Source: Clostridiales bacterium (GTDB taxonomy: Bacteria > Bacillota > Clostridia > Christensenellales > Aristaeellaceae). From it: a stretch of DNA of 10,657 nt. The notes beneath the pieces are model-generated. The model worked only from the letters and a program-made list of their open reading frames with translations, was not told the DNA's origin and searched no databases. How positions within the stretch are numbered: position 1 is the stretch's first letter; each line of letters starts with the position of its first letter. Below, in pieces: positions 1 to 6,157 of the stretch. The stretch lies in contig JALFHA010000384.1 of the NCBI GenBank assembly GCA_022776785.1, positions 1-10,657 on the forward strand. Direction: 5' to 3'. The position numbers and the translations under genes are program-made.

Positions 1-33
1 CCTGCTCTGAAACTGCTTTTTCTTTTGAACAAT

Positions 34-93
34 AAGGGAACATTGGGCTGCCGCCCAAACCTGCTTGAGGGATTTCATCCCTCAAACTCCCTT
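34..93. repeat. Branched inverted-repeat element (two hairpins inside an outer stem)
   Basis: Three nested or adjacent perfect inverted repeats lie in the non-coding left end. An outer stem AAGGGA (34-39) pairs with TCCCTT (88-93). Inside it are a hairpin TTGGGC (43-48)/GCCCAA (53-58) with loop TGCC, and a second hairpin TTGAGGGAT (65-73)/ATCCCTCAA (77-85) with loop TTC. Folded as RNA or single-stranded DNA this would be a three-way junction. There is no T-tract straight after any arm, so it is not a typical intrinsic terminator. It could be a dispersed intergenic repeat, an mRNA processing or stability structure, or the 3' end of a gene left of the window. The repeats are seen directly; the role is unknown. 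Confidence 0.6.
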
Positions 94-188
94 CTTCGCT
101 TCGCGCTTATATTCGAGCTTTTAAGTGCAAGACAGTATAAGCCGAAGCGCTTCGCACATTTCATTCACGCATTTCAGCGAACCATGTC

Positions 189-195
189 AAGGAGG
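189..195 (+). promoter_or_regulatory. Ribosome binding site that fixes a GTG start at 206
   Basis: AAGGAGG lies 10 bases before GTG at 206. The first in-frame alternative, GTG at 125, has no Shine-Dalgarno sequence and would put 27 residues of non-conserved-looking sequence before the zinc ribbon. The site therefore decides the start. Confidence 0.85.
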
Positions 196-205
196 AACCG
201 CTTTC

Positions 206-2158
206 GTGATTTGTCCCAACTGCGGCCGGGAGCTGCCCGATACCGCGCGTGTCTGTCCGGGCTGCTCCGCCGTGCAGCGCGTATTCAGGCGCAGGCAGGC
301 GGAGGTCAGCCTGCCCGAGGAGCAGGAGAAGGCCCGTGTGACGCGGCGCGTCGATCCGGACAAGGACACGGCCAGGCACAGAGGAGAAGCGCAGCAGGGC
401 GGCCGGGCGGCAGGCAAGGCGCCTGACAGGAAGCCGGGACAGGAGGGCGCGAGGACGCATCCTTCAGCCAGCCGCCTGCCCGTAGGGCTGACCCGTCAGG
501 CGGAGCGCGAGCAGGCCAGCGTGCGCCGCGTGCGCCATGCGCCCACCCGCATCCGCCGCAAGGTGGACGCGCGCCCTGCCATGCTCGAGCCGCCGATCTA
601 TCAGCGCTCGCACAAGCGTCTGCGGCGCGTGCTGCTGCTCATCGTGCTGCTGACGCTGTTCGTCGGCTCGGCCTGCGGCTATATGCTCTTTGGCTCGGAG
701 GCGGGGCAGCGGCTCATGGCGCAGTGGGGCTGGGCTGTCGCGCGGACGGACGCCTATGTGACCTACGGCCGCGAGCTGCTCGAGCAGGGCTACTATACGC
801 GCTCGCTCGAGCCGCTGAGCGTGGCCGTCGGGCGCGAGCCGGACAACGTGGACGCGCTGATCCTGATGGGGCAGGCGTATACCGAGCTTGGGCGCACGGA
901 GGAGGCGAAGGCGATTTACGAATCGCTCATTCACGATATTGCGCCCGGCCATCCAAGCGCCTACCGCAACCTGATTCGCATCTATCAGAGCGAGGGCTAC
1001 AACGCCGAAGCGCTGACGCTGATGAAGCAGGCCGCGGAAAACGCGACCAATCCGCAGGAATTCGAGGTCATGCTGCGCGAATACACGCCCACGGCGCCGA
1101 CCTTCTCCTGGGAGGGGGGCCGCTACAACGAGGAGAAGGATTTGACCATCTCCATCCCCGAGGGGCAGACGGTTTACTACACGACGGATGGCACCGATCC
1201 CTCCGAGGCGGGCAGCATCTACACAAAGGATCTCAAGATCCATCTGGCGGAGGGCAAGACCACGGTCAAGGCCATCGGCTTTACGGCCAACGGCACGCCC
1301 AGCGAGCAGATCAGCGCGGATTACACCATCGTCATCCCCACGCCGGCAGCGCCGAAGGCGAATTACAAATCCGGTGAGTACAAGAAGGGGCCGAAGGTCT
1401 CCCTGCGCCCCGGCGACGAGGACGAGAAGGAAAACAAGAAGATCGTCGCTATCTATTACACGCTCGATGGGCGGCAGGCGACGACGGAATCCACGCTCTA
1501 CACCGGCGAGCCGATTCAGATTCCCGCCGGGCGCACGACGCTGCGCGCTATCGCCGTATCCAGCAACGGAAAGATCAGCTATGAGATGCAGGTCGAGTAC
1601 AAGGTGGAGGGCAACCTCAAGAAGCGCTTCTCCAGTGCGGATACGTTCAAAAACATGGAGCTCTACTCGACGGGCTACAACACCTTCACCAAGACGTGGG
1701 GCACGCCCGAAAGCTATGAGCTGCTGCCTCAGGAGCAGTGGTACAGCGCGGAGATGGAGAGCTATGAGGCCGTCTACGCATGGGGAACGGCGCGCTTTGT
1801 CATCAAGAAGGCGGGCGGCAGCCCCGTGCTCTACGCGCTCGACACGACGAACGAGAAGATGACCGCGCCGCGCACGACCAAAATCGGCATGAGCGGCAGC
1901 GCCGTGATGGACAAATTCCAGGATCTGGGCAATCCGGCGCTCGACGAGGACGGCAACCGCCTGCTCTACAACCTCAACCAGGCGGGCACGACGTTCGGCA
2001 CCTACCGAAAGGAGGCGGACGGCTACGCCATCCACTACTACTATCCCGTCGGAGAAACCGGCGATATCTTCGTCGAGCTGTCGTACTATCTCGACGGCGA
2101 GGGCAATGTGGCGCGCATCGTCTGGCAGCGCTACATGGCCGAAACCGACGAGGGATAA
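206..2158 (+). CDS. Zinc-ribbon, single-pass membrane protein with TPR-like and two chitobiase-C-terminal-type domains
   Basis: About 650 residues, starting at GTG 206 behind a strong ribosome binding site. Residues 1-20 form a zinc ribbon (C3, C6, C17, C20; CPNCG...CPGC). Residues 21-140 are polar and rich in Arg, Gln and Glu, probably disordered. Residues 142-163 form one hydrophobic helix after a basic RSHKRLRR stretch, which predicts the N-terminus inside and the remainder outside. Residues of about 180-285 are amphipathic helix pairs of TPR type (for example ALILMGQAYTELGRTEEA). Two beta-rich repeats follow (about 294-374 and 381-466), with motifs YYTTDGTDPS and YYTLDGRQAT typical of the chitobiase/beta-hexosaminidase C-terminal domain family (CHB_HEX_C). 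The last 180 residues are unassigned and contain the phrase GMSGSAVMDKFQDLGNP. There is no catalytic signature. A structural or ligand-binding envelope role is inferred. The cognate function is unknown, and the next gene, metG, has its own promoter. Confidence 0.9.
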   Translation: MICPNCGRELPDTARVCPGCSAVQRVFRRRQAEVSLPEEQEKARVTRRVDPDKDTARHRGEAQQGGRAAGKAPDRKPGQEGARTHPSASRLPVGLTRQAEREQASVRRVRHAPTRIRRKVDARPAMLEPPIYQRSHKRLRRVLLLIVLLTLFVGSACGYMLFGSEAGQRLMAQWGWAVARTDAYVTYGRELLEQGYYTRSLEPLSVAVGREPDNVDALILMGQAYTELGRTEEAKAIYESLIHDIAPGHPSAYRNLIRIYQSEGYNAEALTLMKQAAENATNPQEFEVMLREYTPTAPTFSWEGGRYNEEKDLTISIPEGQTVYYTTDGTDPSEAGSIYTKDLKIHLAEGKTTVKAIGFTANGTPSEQISADYTIVIPTPAAPKANYKSGEYKKGPKVSLRPGDEDEKENKKIVAIYYTLDGRQATTESTLYTGEPIQIPAGRTTLRAIAVSSNGKISYEMQVEYKVEGNLKKRFSSADTFKNMELYSTGYNTFTKTWGTPESYELLPQEQWYSAEMESYEAVYAWGTARFVIKKAGGSPVLYALDTTNEKMTAPRTTKIGMSGSAVMDKFQDLGNPALDEDGNRLLYNLNQAGTTFGTYRKEADGYAIHYYYPVGETGDIFVELSYYLDGEGNVARIVWQRYMAETDEG

Positions 2159-2161
2159 CGC

Positions 2162-2190
2162 TTGACAAAAGCCGCAGAAATCCCTATAAT
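2162..2190 (+). promoter_or_regulatory. Sigma-A promoter of the metG T-box leader
   Basis: A perfect TTGACA -35 box (2162-2167), a 17-base spacer and a perfect TATAAT -10 box (2185-2190) predict transcription starting near 2197. The -35 box begins only three bases after the TAA stop of the upstream gene. The strength of this constitutive promoter suits a transcript whose output is set by attenuation in the leader. Confidence 0.92.
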
Positions 2191-2204
2191 AAACAGGCAA
2201 TACA

Positions 2205-2429
2205 ATCCGCGATGAAGAAGAGAGCAGACGCGCCCTCGCGCCCAAAGAGAGCCGGGACAGGTGAAAGCCGGCGGCGGCGATGCGTCTTCAATGGCTTTGG
2301 AGCGTCCGCGATGAATGAAGCGCGGCGGCAGCCCCCGTTACAGGGCCATGAGGCGAGGGCTGTGTGCCCGTCGCAAAACAGGGTGGTACCACGAGCAATC
2401 GTCCCTCGCAGCAGCGGGGGACGTTTTTT
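2205..2429 (+). ncRNA. T-box leader, methionine-type, upstream of metG
   Basis: This cis-acting RNA senses uncharged tRNA and controls transcription of the synthetase gene behind it. Visible hallmarks are the Stem I distal AGAGAG bulge (2246-2251) with a CCGG/CCGG stem (2252-2255/2268-2271) and GGTG motif (2260-2263), and the T-box sequence AACAGGGTGGTACCACG (2377-2393). TGGT (2384-2387) complements the ACCA end expected of tRNA-Met. The probable specifier codon is ATG at 2291-2293, placed by pairing AGAGC (2221-2225) with GCTTT (2294-2298) and GACGC (2227-2231) with GCGTC (2282-2286). In the antiterminator, AGGG (2380-2383) pairs with CCCT (2403-2406), bases also needed by the terminator. 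Methionine specificity follows from both the codon and metG downstream. The T-box call is firm; the exact specifier position is inferred. Confidence 0.93.
2400..2429 (+). terminator. T-box-controlled intrinsic terminator
   Basis: Ten-base-pair stem CGTCCCTCGC (2400-2409)/GCGGGGGACG (2414-2423), with one G-U pair and loop AGCA, followed by six T (2424-2429). Its left arm overlaps the right arm of the antiterminator, so the two folds exclude each other. It is also the first terminator downstream of the zinc-ribbon protein gene, so it probably ends that transcript too. Confidence 0.92.
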
Positions 2430-2443
2430 AAGGGGAGGAAATT

Positions 2444-4423
2444 ATGAGCGAAAAACCGACGTTCTACATCACCACGCCGATCTATTATCCCAGCGATAAT
2501 CTGCACATCGGCCACAGCTACTGCTCCACCGCCGCCGACACGATGGCACGCTTCAAGAAGATGACGGGCTATGACGTCTTCTTCCTGACCGGCACGGACG
2601 AGCACGGCCAGAAGATTGAGCGCAAGGCCGCCGAGGCCGGCGTGACCCCGCAGGCCTACGTCGATCACATCGTGGACGGCATCAAGAAGCTCTGGAAGCT
2701 GATGGACGTGGAATACACCGACTTCATCCGCACCACCGACGAGCGGCATGTCAAGTCCGTGCAGAAGATCTTCAAAAAGCTCTACGATCAGGGCGACATC
2801 TACAAGAGCGAGTATGAGGGCTGGTACTGTACGCCCTGCGAGTCCTTCTGGACGGAGCTTCAGCTCAAGGACGGCTGCTGCCCGGACTGCGGGCGCCCCG
2901 TGGAGCGCACGCGTGAGGAGAGCTACTTCTTCCGCCTCTCCAAGTATCAGGACTGGCTCATCGATTACATCAAGACGCATCCTGACTTCATCCAGCCGCC
3001 CACGCGCACGGCGGAGATGCTCAACAACTTCCTGATTCCCGGCCTTCAGGATCTGTGCGTCTCGCGCACGTCGATCAAGTGGGGCATTCCGGTGGATTTC
3101 GATCCGAAGCACACCGTCTATGTGTGGCTGGACGCGCTGACAAACTACATCAACGCCCTGGGCTACGGCTCCGACGACGACAGCCTGTATCAGAAGTACT
3201 GGCCCGCGGACGTCCACCTCGTCGGCAAGGAGATCGTGCGCTTCCACACGATTATATGGCCGATCATGCTGCACGCGCTCGGCCTGCCACTGCCCAAGCA
3301 GGTGTTCGGCCACGGCTGGCTGGTCATCGGCGGCGGCAAGATGAGCAAGTCCAAGGGCAACGTCGTCGATCCGGTCAGGCTCTGCGAGCGCTATTCCTCC
3401 GATGCGGTGCGCTACTTCCTCATGCGAGAGATGCCCTTCGGCTCTGACGGTGAGTTCAGCAACGAGGCGCTCATCAAGCGCATCAACGCCGATCTGGCCA
3501 ACGATCTGGGCAACCTCGTCAGCCGCAGCGTCGCGATGATTGAAAAGTACTTCGGCGGCGTCGTACCTGCCCCGGCGGAATACACCGAGCTCGACCAGAA
3601 GCTCATCGCGCAGGCGCAGGAGCTCTGGCAGAGCGTGGAAAAGAGCATGAACGCCCTCCAGTTCTCCGCCGCGCTGACGGAAATCTGGAAGCTCATCGGC
3701 GAGTGCAACCGCTATATCGATCTGACGACGCCGTGGATTCTCGCCAAGAACGAGGCGGATCGTCCGCGTCTGGGCACGGTGCTCTATGTGCTGCTCGAGT
3801 GCGCGCGCATCGTCGGCGTGCTCATCGCCCCGACCATGCCGCGCACGCCGGAGCGCATCTTCGCGCAGATCGGCGTGACTGACGACGAGCTCAAGACCTG
3901 GGAGTCCATCAAAACCTTCGGCGGCGTGAAGCCCGGCAGCACGGTGCACAAGGGCGAGGCCCTGTTCCCGCGCATCGACGTGGCGAAGGAGCTCGAGCTG
4001 CTCGAGCAGGAGAAGGCCGCCGCTGTGAAGGAAGAAAAGAAGGAAGAGCTGCCCGCGCCGGCAGACGAGGAGAAGACCGTCTTCACCCAGAAGGATCTCA
4101 TCGCCTTCGACGATTTTGAGAAGATTCAGCTCGTCGTGGCGAAGGTGCTCAAGTGTGAGAAGGTGCCCAAGGCGGACAAGCTGCTCATGTCCACGCTCAA
4201 GGTGGGCGACACGGAGCGCATCGTCGTCTCCGGCATTGCCAAGTTCTACACGCCCGAGGAGATGGTGGGCAAGAAGGTCGTGCTGCTGGCGAACCTCGCT
4301 CCGCGCAAGATCCGCGGCGTGGAGTCCCACGGGATGCTGCTGTGCGCCGCCAACGCGGACGACAGCAAGCTCAGCCTGCTGACGGTCGATTCCGACATGG
4401 AGGACGGCTGCGAAATCGGATAA
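2444..4423 (+). CDS. metG: Methionyl-tRNA synthetase
   Basis: Charges tRNA-Met with methionine in the cytoplasm, for both initiation and elongation. The 659 residues match the long class I MetRS form with a C-terminal tRNA-binding domain. The ATP-binding HIGH motif is at residues 21-24 and KMSKS at 299-303. A zinc knuckle with paired cysteines (C129/C132 and C146/C149) lies in the connecting region. An anticodon-binding helical domain follows (about 390-510), then a Glu/Lys-rich linker (about 515-550), then an OB-fold of the Trbp111/EMAPII type (about 555-659, with KVLKCEKVPKADKLL and ANLAPRKIRGVESHGM). The ATG start has GGGGAGG five bases upstream. Transcription is controlled by the methionine T-box leader in front. 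A TatD-family gene follows 51 bases downstream, an order also seen in Bacillus (metS-yabD). No missing key residue was found. Confidence 0.98.
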   Translation: MSEKPTFYITTPIYYPSDNLHIGHSYCSTAADTMARFKKMTGYDVFFLTGTDEHGQKIERKAAEAGVTPQAYVDHIVDGIKKLWKLMDVEYTDFIRTTDERHVKSVQKIFKKLYDQGDIYKSEYEGWYCTPCESFWTELQLKDGCCPDCGRPVERTREESYFFRLSKYQDWLIDYIKTHPDFIQPPTRTAEMLNNFLIPGLQDLCVSRTSIKWGIPVDFDPKHTVYVWLDALTNYINALGYGSDDDSLYQKYWPADVHLVGKEIVRFHTIIWPIMLHALGLPLPKQVFGHGWLVIGGGKMSKSKGNVVDPVRLCERYSSDAVRYFLMREMPFGSDGEFSNEALIKRINADLANDLGNLVSRSVAMIEKYFGGVVPAPAEYTELDQKLIAQAQELWQSVEKSMNALQFSAALTEIWKLIGECNRYIDLTTPWILAKNEADRPRLGTVLYVLLECARIVGVLIAPTMPRTPERIFAQIGVTDDELKTWESIKTFGGVKPGSTVHKGEALFPRIDVAKELELLEQEKAAAVKEEKKEELPAPADEEKTVFTQKDLIAFDDFEKIQLVVAKVLKCEKVPKADKLLMSTLKVGDTERIVVSGIAKFYTPEEMVGKKVVLLANLAPRKIRGVESHGMLLCAANADDSKLSLLTVDSDMEDGCEIG

Positions 4424-4429
4424 AACACA

Positions 4430-4451
4430 CAGGCTCCCCTTGGGGAGCCTG
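4430..4451 (+). terminator. Perfect hairpin between metG and the tatD-family gene
   Basis: A perfect ten-base inverted repeat CAGGCTCCCC (4430-4439)/GGGGAGCCTG (4442-4451) has a two-base TT centre, so in practice a four-base loop. The tail is only TCTTT, so termination would be partial. It may lower tatD expression relative to metG or stabilise the metG mRNA 3' end. No promoter is visible after it, so the tatD-family gene probably depends on read-through. Confidence 0.6.
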
Positions 4452-4474
4452 TCTTTGAAGGAGAGGAAAGGAAC

Positions 4475-5263
4475 ATGGAGGAAGCGCAGCTCATCGGGCT
4501 GTTTGATACGCACGCGCACCCGACGGACGGCCGCTTTGATGCGGACAGGGAGGCGCTGCTCGCAAGGATGCGCGAGGGCAACATGCTGTGCATGTGCGTC
4601 GGAGCGGATATGGCCTCCAGCGCGGCGAGCGTGGAGCTGGCTCGCCGGGAAGCGAATATCTACGCCGCAGTGGGCGTGCATCCGCACGATGCAAAGACCT
4701 TCACGGAGGATGATGTGCCCGTGCTCACGCGCTGGCTGACGCAGGAGCCGAAGGTCAGAGCGTTGGGGGAAATCGGGCTGGATTACTACTACGACCTCTC
4801 GCCGCGCGATGTACAGCGCGAGGTGTTTGCGCGCCAGCTCGAGCTGGCCTATGCGCTTCATAAGCCCGTCATCCTGCACATCCGCGACGCGCACGGCGAC
4901 ACGCTGGATATCCTGCGCGCGCACAGCAGCGCCCTGCCGCCCTGCGTGGTGCACTGCTGCTCGGCAAGCTGGGAGAGCGCGAAAATTTACCTGTCTCTCG
5001 GCTGCATGATCTCCTTCGCGGGGCCGGTGACGTTCAAGCGCTCCACGAATTTGCAGGAGGTCGCAAAAAACGTGCCGCTTGACCGCCTGATGATTGAGAC
5101 GGATAGCCCGTATCTCGCGCCGGAGCCCGTGCGCGGACGGCGCAACGAGCCGCCGAACGTCGGGCATATCTGCCGGTTCATCGCCGGTCTGCGCGGAATG
5201 GACGCGCAGGCGCTGTGCGATGTGACGCGGGAGAACGGAAAGCGGTTTTACCGGATTTCCTGA
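4475..5263 (+). CDS. TatD-family metal-dependent hydrolase (deoxyribonuclease)
   Basis: A TIM-barrel hydrolase of 262 residues, the usual family length. The metal ligands expected for TatD/YcfH/YabD proteins are all present: H13 and H15 in DTHAHP, E99 in GEIGLDYYYD, H135 in LHIRDAH, H160 in VVHCCS, and D210 in ETDSPYLAPEP. Characterised members are divalent-metal-dependent 3'-5' exonucleases or DNases linked to DNA repair and RNA quality control, and some have D-tyrosyl-tRNA deacylase activity; the exact substrate here is not visible. The ATG at 4475 has purine-rich AAGGAG/AAAGG sequence upstream. It ends with tandem in-frame TGA TAA stops. It is likely co-transcribed with metG across the hairpin at 4430-4451, which places it indirectly under T-box control. 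Confidence 0.95.
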   Translation: MEEAQLIGLFDTHAHPTDGRFDADREALLARMREGNMLCMCVGADMASSAASVELARREANIYAAVGVHPHDAKTFTEDDVPVLTRWLTQEPKVRALGEIGLDYYYDLSPRDVQREVFARQLELAYALHKPVILHIRDAHGDTLDILRAHSSALPPCVVHCCSASWESAKIYLSLGCMISFAGPVTFKRSTNLQEVAKNVPLDRLMIETDSPYLAPEPVRGRRNEPPNVGHICRFIAGLRGMDAQALCDVTRENGKRFYRIS

Positions 5264-5277
5264 TAACCAAAACTGGG

Positions 5278-5313
5278 AAGCGCCGCACCCCCGGACAGGG
5301 ATGCGGCGCTTTT
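5278..5313 (+). terminator. Intrinsic terminator of the metG-tatD unit
   Basis: The stem AAGCGCCGCA (5278-5287)/TGCGGCGCTT (5302-5311) is extended by CCC/GGG on the inside and followed by a short T run (5310-5313). It lies 14 bases after the tatD-family stop codon. On the minus strand the T run is poorer, so it mainly serves the plus-strand unit, though it may also help end the convergent mntP transcript. Confidence 0.82.
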
Positions 5314-5343
5314 GACATGCGGGAAATGCTTTGCATTCTGCGG

Positions 5344-5904
5344 TTATCCAATCAGATGCTCGATGAGAATCTTGAGGCCCATCGCGATGAGCACCACGCC
5401 GCCGAAGAACTCGGCCTTCGACTCGTACTTGCTGCCGAACAGGCTGCCGATCTTCACGCCGGCGATGCAGCAGACGAAGGTGATGATGCCGATGAACGAC
5501 ACAGCGGGCACGATGTCCACATGCAGGAAGGCGAACGACACGCCGACGGCTAGCGCGTCGATGCTGGTGGCGACGGCCAGCGGCAGCATGGCGCGGGGGG
5601 AGAAGTCCGCGCCGGATTTATCGTCCTCCTCGCCGCCGCAGGCCTCGCGAATCATGTTCGCGCCGATGACGGCCAGCAGCACAAAGGCGATGTACGGCGC
5701 GATGGATGTAACCAGCGACTCAAACCGCGAGCCGAGCAGGTAGCCAATCAGCGGCATGGCGGCCTGAAAGACGCCGAAGTACAGCCCGCAGGTGAGCATG
5801 TGGCTCAGCTTACAGCGCTTGACGGATAGGCCCTTGCAGATGGAGACGGCGAATGCGTCCATCGACAGGCCGACAGCGATGACGAACAGTTCCCAAAGGC
5901 TCAT
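5344..5904 (-). CDS. mntP: Manganese efflux pump MntP
   Basis: An inner-membrane exporter that removes excess Mn2+ from the cytoplasm. The 186-residue protein has the family's six-helix layout as two related halves. Helix 1 carries the acidic motif GLSMDAFAVS (D16), and the matching helix in the second half carries ATSIDALAVG (D116). LYFGVFQAAMPLIGYLLG (41-58) is also typical of the family (formerly DUF204/YebN). An acidic cytoplasmic loop, GGEEDDKSGAD, links the halves. The start at 5904 was chosen because GGAGG lies seven bases upstream. In-frame ATGs at 5922 and 5952 lack a ribosome binding site and fall in the riboswitch expression platform. The yybP-ykoY manganese riboswitch upstream independently supports the substrate. 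It is convergent to the tatD-family gene and stands alone as a transcription unit. Confidence 0.96.
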   Translation of the reverse strand: MSLWELFVIAVGLSMDAFAVSICKGLSVKRCKLSHMLTCGLYFGVFQAAMPLIGYLLGSRFESLVTSIAPYIAFVLLAVIGANMIREACGGEEDDKSGADFSPRAMLPLAVATSIDALAVGVSFAFLHVDIVPAVSFIGIITFVCCIAGVKIGSLFGSKYESKAEFFGGVVLIAMGLKILIEHLIG

Positions 5905-5910
5905 ATTCTT

Positions 5911-5917
5911 CCTCCGT
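5911..5917 (-). promoter_or_regulatory. Ribosome binding site of mntP
   Basis: Read on the minus strand, ACGGAGG sits seven bases before ATG at 5904. It decides the start against in-frame ATG codons at 5922 and 5952, which lie inside or just after the leader terminator and have no such site. Confidence 0.8.
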
Positions 5918-5940
5918 TTCATGGGATGCGGCAGAAAAAG

Positions 5941-5980
5941 AAAAAAGACCAATCTGCCGCCACAGCGAATCAGATTAGTC
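5941..5980 (-). terminator. Riboswitch-controlled terminator of mntP
   Basis: Minus-strand stem GACTAATCTG (5980-5971)/CAGATTGGTC (5956-5947), with all ten positions pairing (one G-U), a 14-base loop and six T (5946-5941). Its left arm contains CTAAT, the right strand of aptamer helix P1, so P1 and the terminator cannot both form. This predicts a transcriptional on-switch: Mn2+ stabilises P1, the terminator fails, and mntP is transcribed. Confidence 0.9.
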
Positions 5981-6061
5981 TCGTCATTTCATATAAAGCC
6001 AGAGGCAAGCCCCAGTATGTTGGCCTTATCACGCCCGGATGGACGCTGACTACTCCCTAAT
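5974..6061 (-). ncRNA. yybP-ykoY manganese riboswitch aptamer
   Basis: Read on the minus strand, the leader contains the conserved AGGGAGTAG segment (6058-6050) and, near its end, ACGAGACTAAT (5984-5974), both hallmarks of the Mn2+-sensing yybP-ykoY family. Helices can be drawn by eye: P1 ATTAG (6061-6057)/CTAAT (5978-5974), P2 GTCA (6050-6047)/TGAC (5986-5983), a hairpin GCGTCC/GGGCGT, and an arm ATAAGGCC/GGCTTTAT. Its place just upstream of a manganese exporter matches known E. coli and Firmicutes arrangements. Known members of this family switch expression on when Mn2+ is bound. The helix details are my own fold, not a covariance search. Confidence 0.88.
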
Positions 6062-6069
6062 GCCCTGTT

Positions 6070-6099
6070 ATTATACGGGAGAAGCAGAGGGTTAGTCAA
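6070..6099 (-). promoter_or_regulatory. Sigma-A promoter of mntP
   Basis: On the minus strand, TTGACT (6099-6094), an 18-base spacer and TATAAT (6075-6070) give a strong predicted promoter. Transcription would begin near 6063, just ahead of the riboswitch aptamer. It starts only about 15 bases after the T-tract of the transporter operon terminator. Confidence 0.88.
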
Positions 6100-6113
6100 C
6101 GCTAATTTATATG

Positions 6114-6148
6114 AAAAAATGCCGCCGCGCACACAGGATGCGCGGCGG
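6114..6148 (-). terminator. Terminator of the nucleoside ABC transporter operon
   Basis: On the minus strand, stem CCGCCGCGCA (6148-6139)/TGCGCGGCGG (6131-6122), a perfect ten-base pair with loop TCCTGTG, followed by CA and six T (6119-6114). It begins nine bases after the stop of the last permease gene. It insulates the transporter operon from mntP, which reads in the same direction. Confidence 0.93.
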
Positions 6149-6157
6149 GGGAGGGGC

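Larger units (their letters stand above)
1..205. other. Non-coding leader before the zinc-ribbon membrane protein gene
   Basis: This stretch has no supportable gene. Besides the branched inverted repeat at 34-93 it holds a 12-base perfect palindrome CGAAGCGCTTCG (143-154). A related CTTCGCTTCGCG string lies at about 94-105. A TATAAG hexamer (136-141) could be a -10 box, but no recognisable -35 box lies 16-18 bases upstream, so the promoter for the following gene remains unassigned and may lie left of the window. Confidence 0.5.

Noticed and set aside
112..141. Promoter with -10 TATAAG (136-141) for the first gene
   Set aside because: The hexamer 18 bases upstream (TTCGAG) matches the -35 consensus at only two positions. 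It is too weak to report as a promoter.
125..205. Upstream GTG start (125) for the zinc-ribbon protein
   Set aside because: It has no ribosome binding site, and the added 27 residues do not look like part of a zinc-ribbon domain. GTG at 206 has AAGGAGG at a good distance.
464..2245. Long open frame on the minus strand opposite the zinc-ribbon protein gene
   Set aside because: The translation is low-complexity, rich in Arg, Ala, Leu and Val with no recognisable domain. It mirrors a GC-rich coding strand that has clear domains, a ribosome binding site and a stop next to a promoter.
2288..5167. 959-residue open frame on the minus strand opposite metG and the tatD-family gene
   Set aside because: It spans two unmistakable genes and a terminator hairpin and encodes a repetitive His/Arg/Leu/Val-rich sequence without motifs. 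It is an antisense shadow produced by GC-rich codon usage.
5905..5952. Earlier mntP start codons at 5922 and 5952
   Set aside because: Neither has a ribosome binding site, and the 5952 start lies within the riboswitch terminator stem. The ATG at 5904 has GGAGG seven bases upstream and begins the conserved protein.
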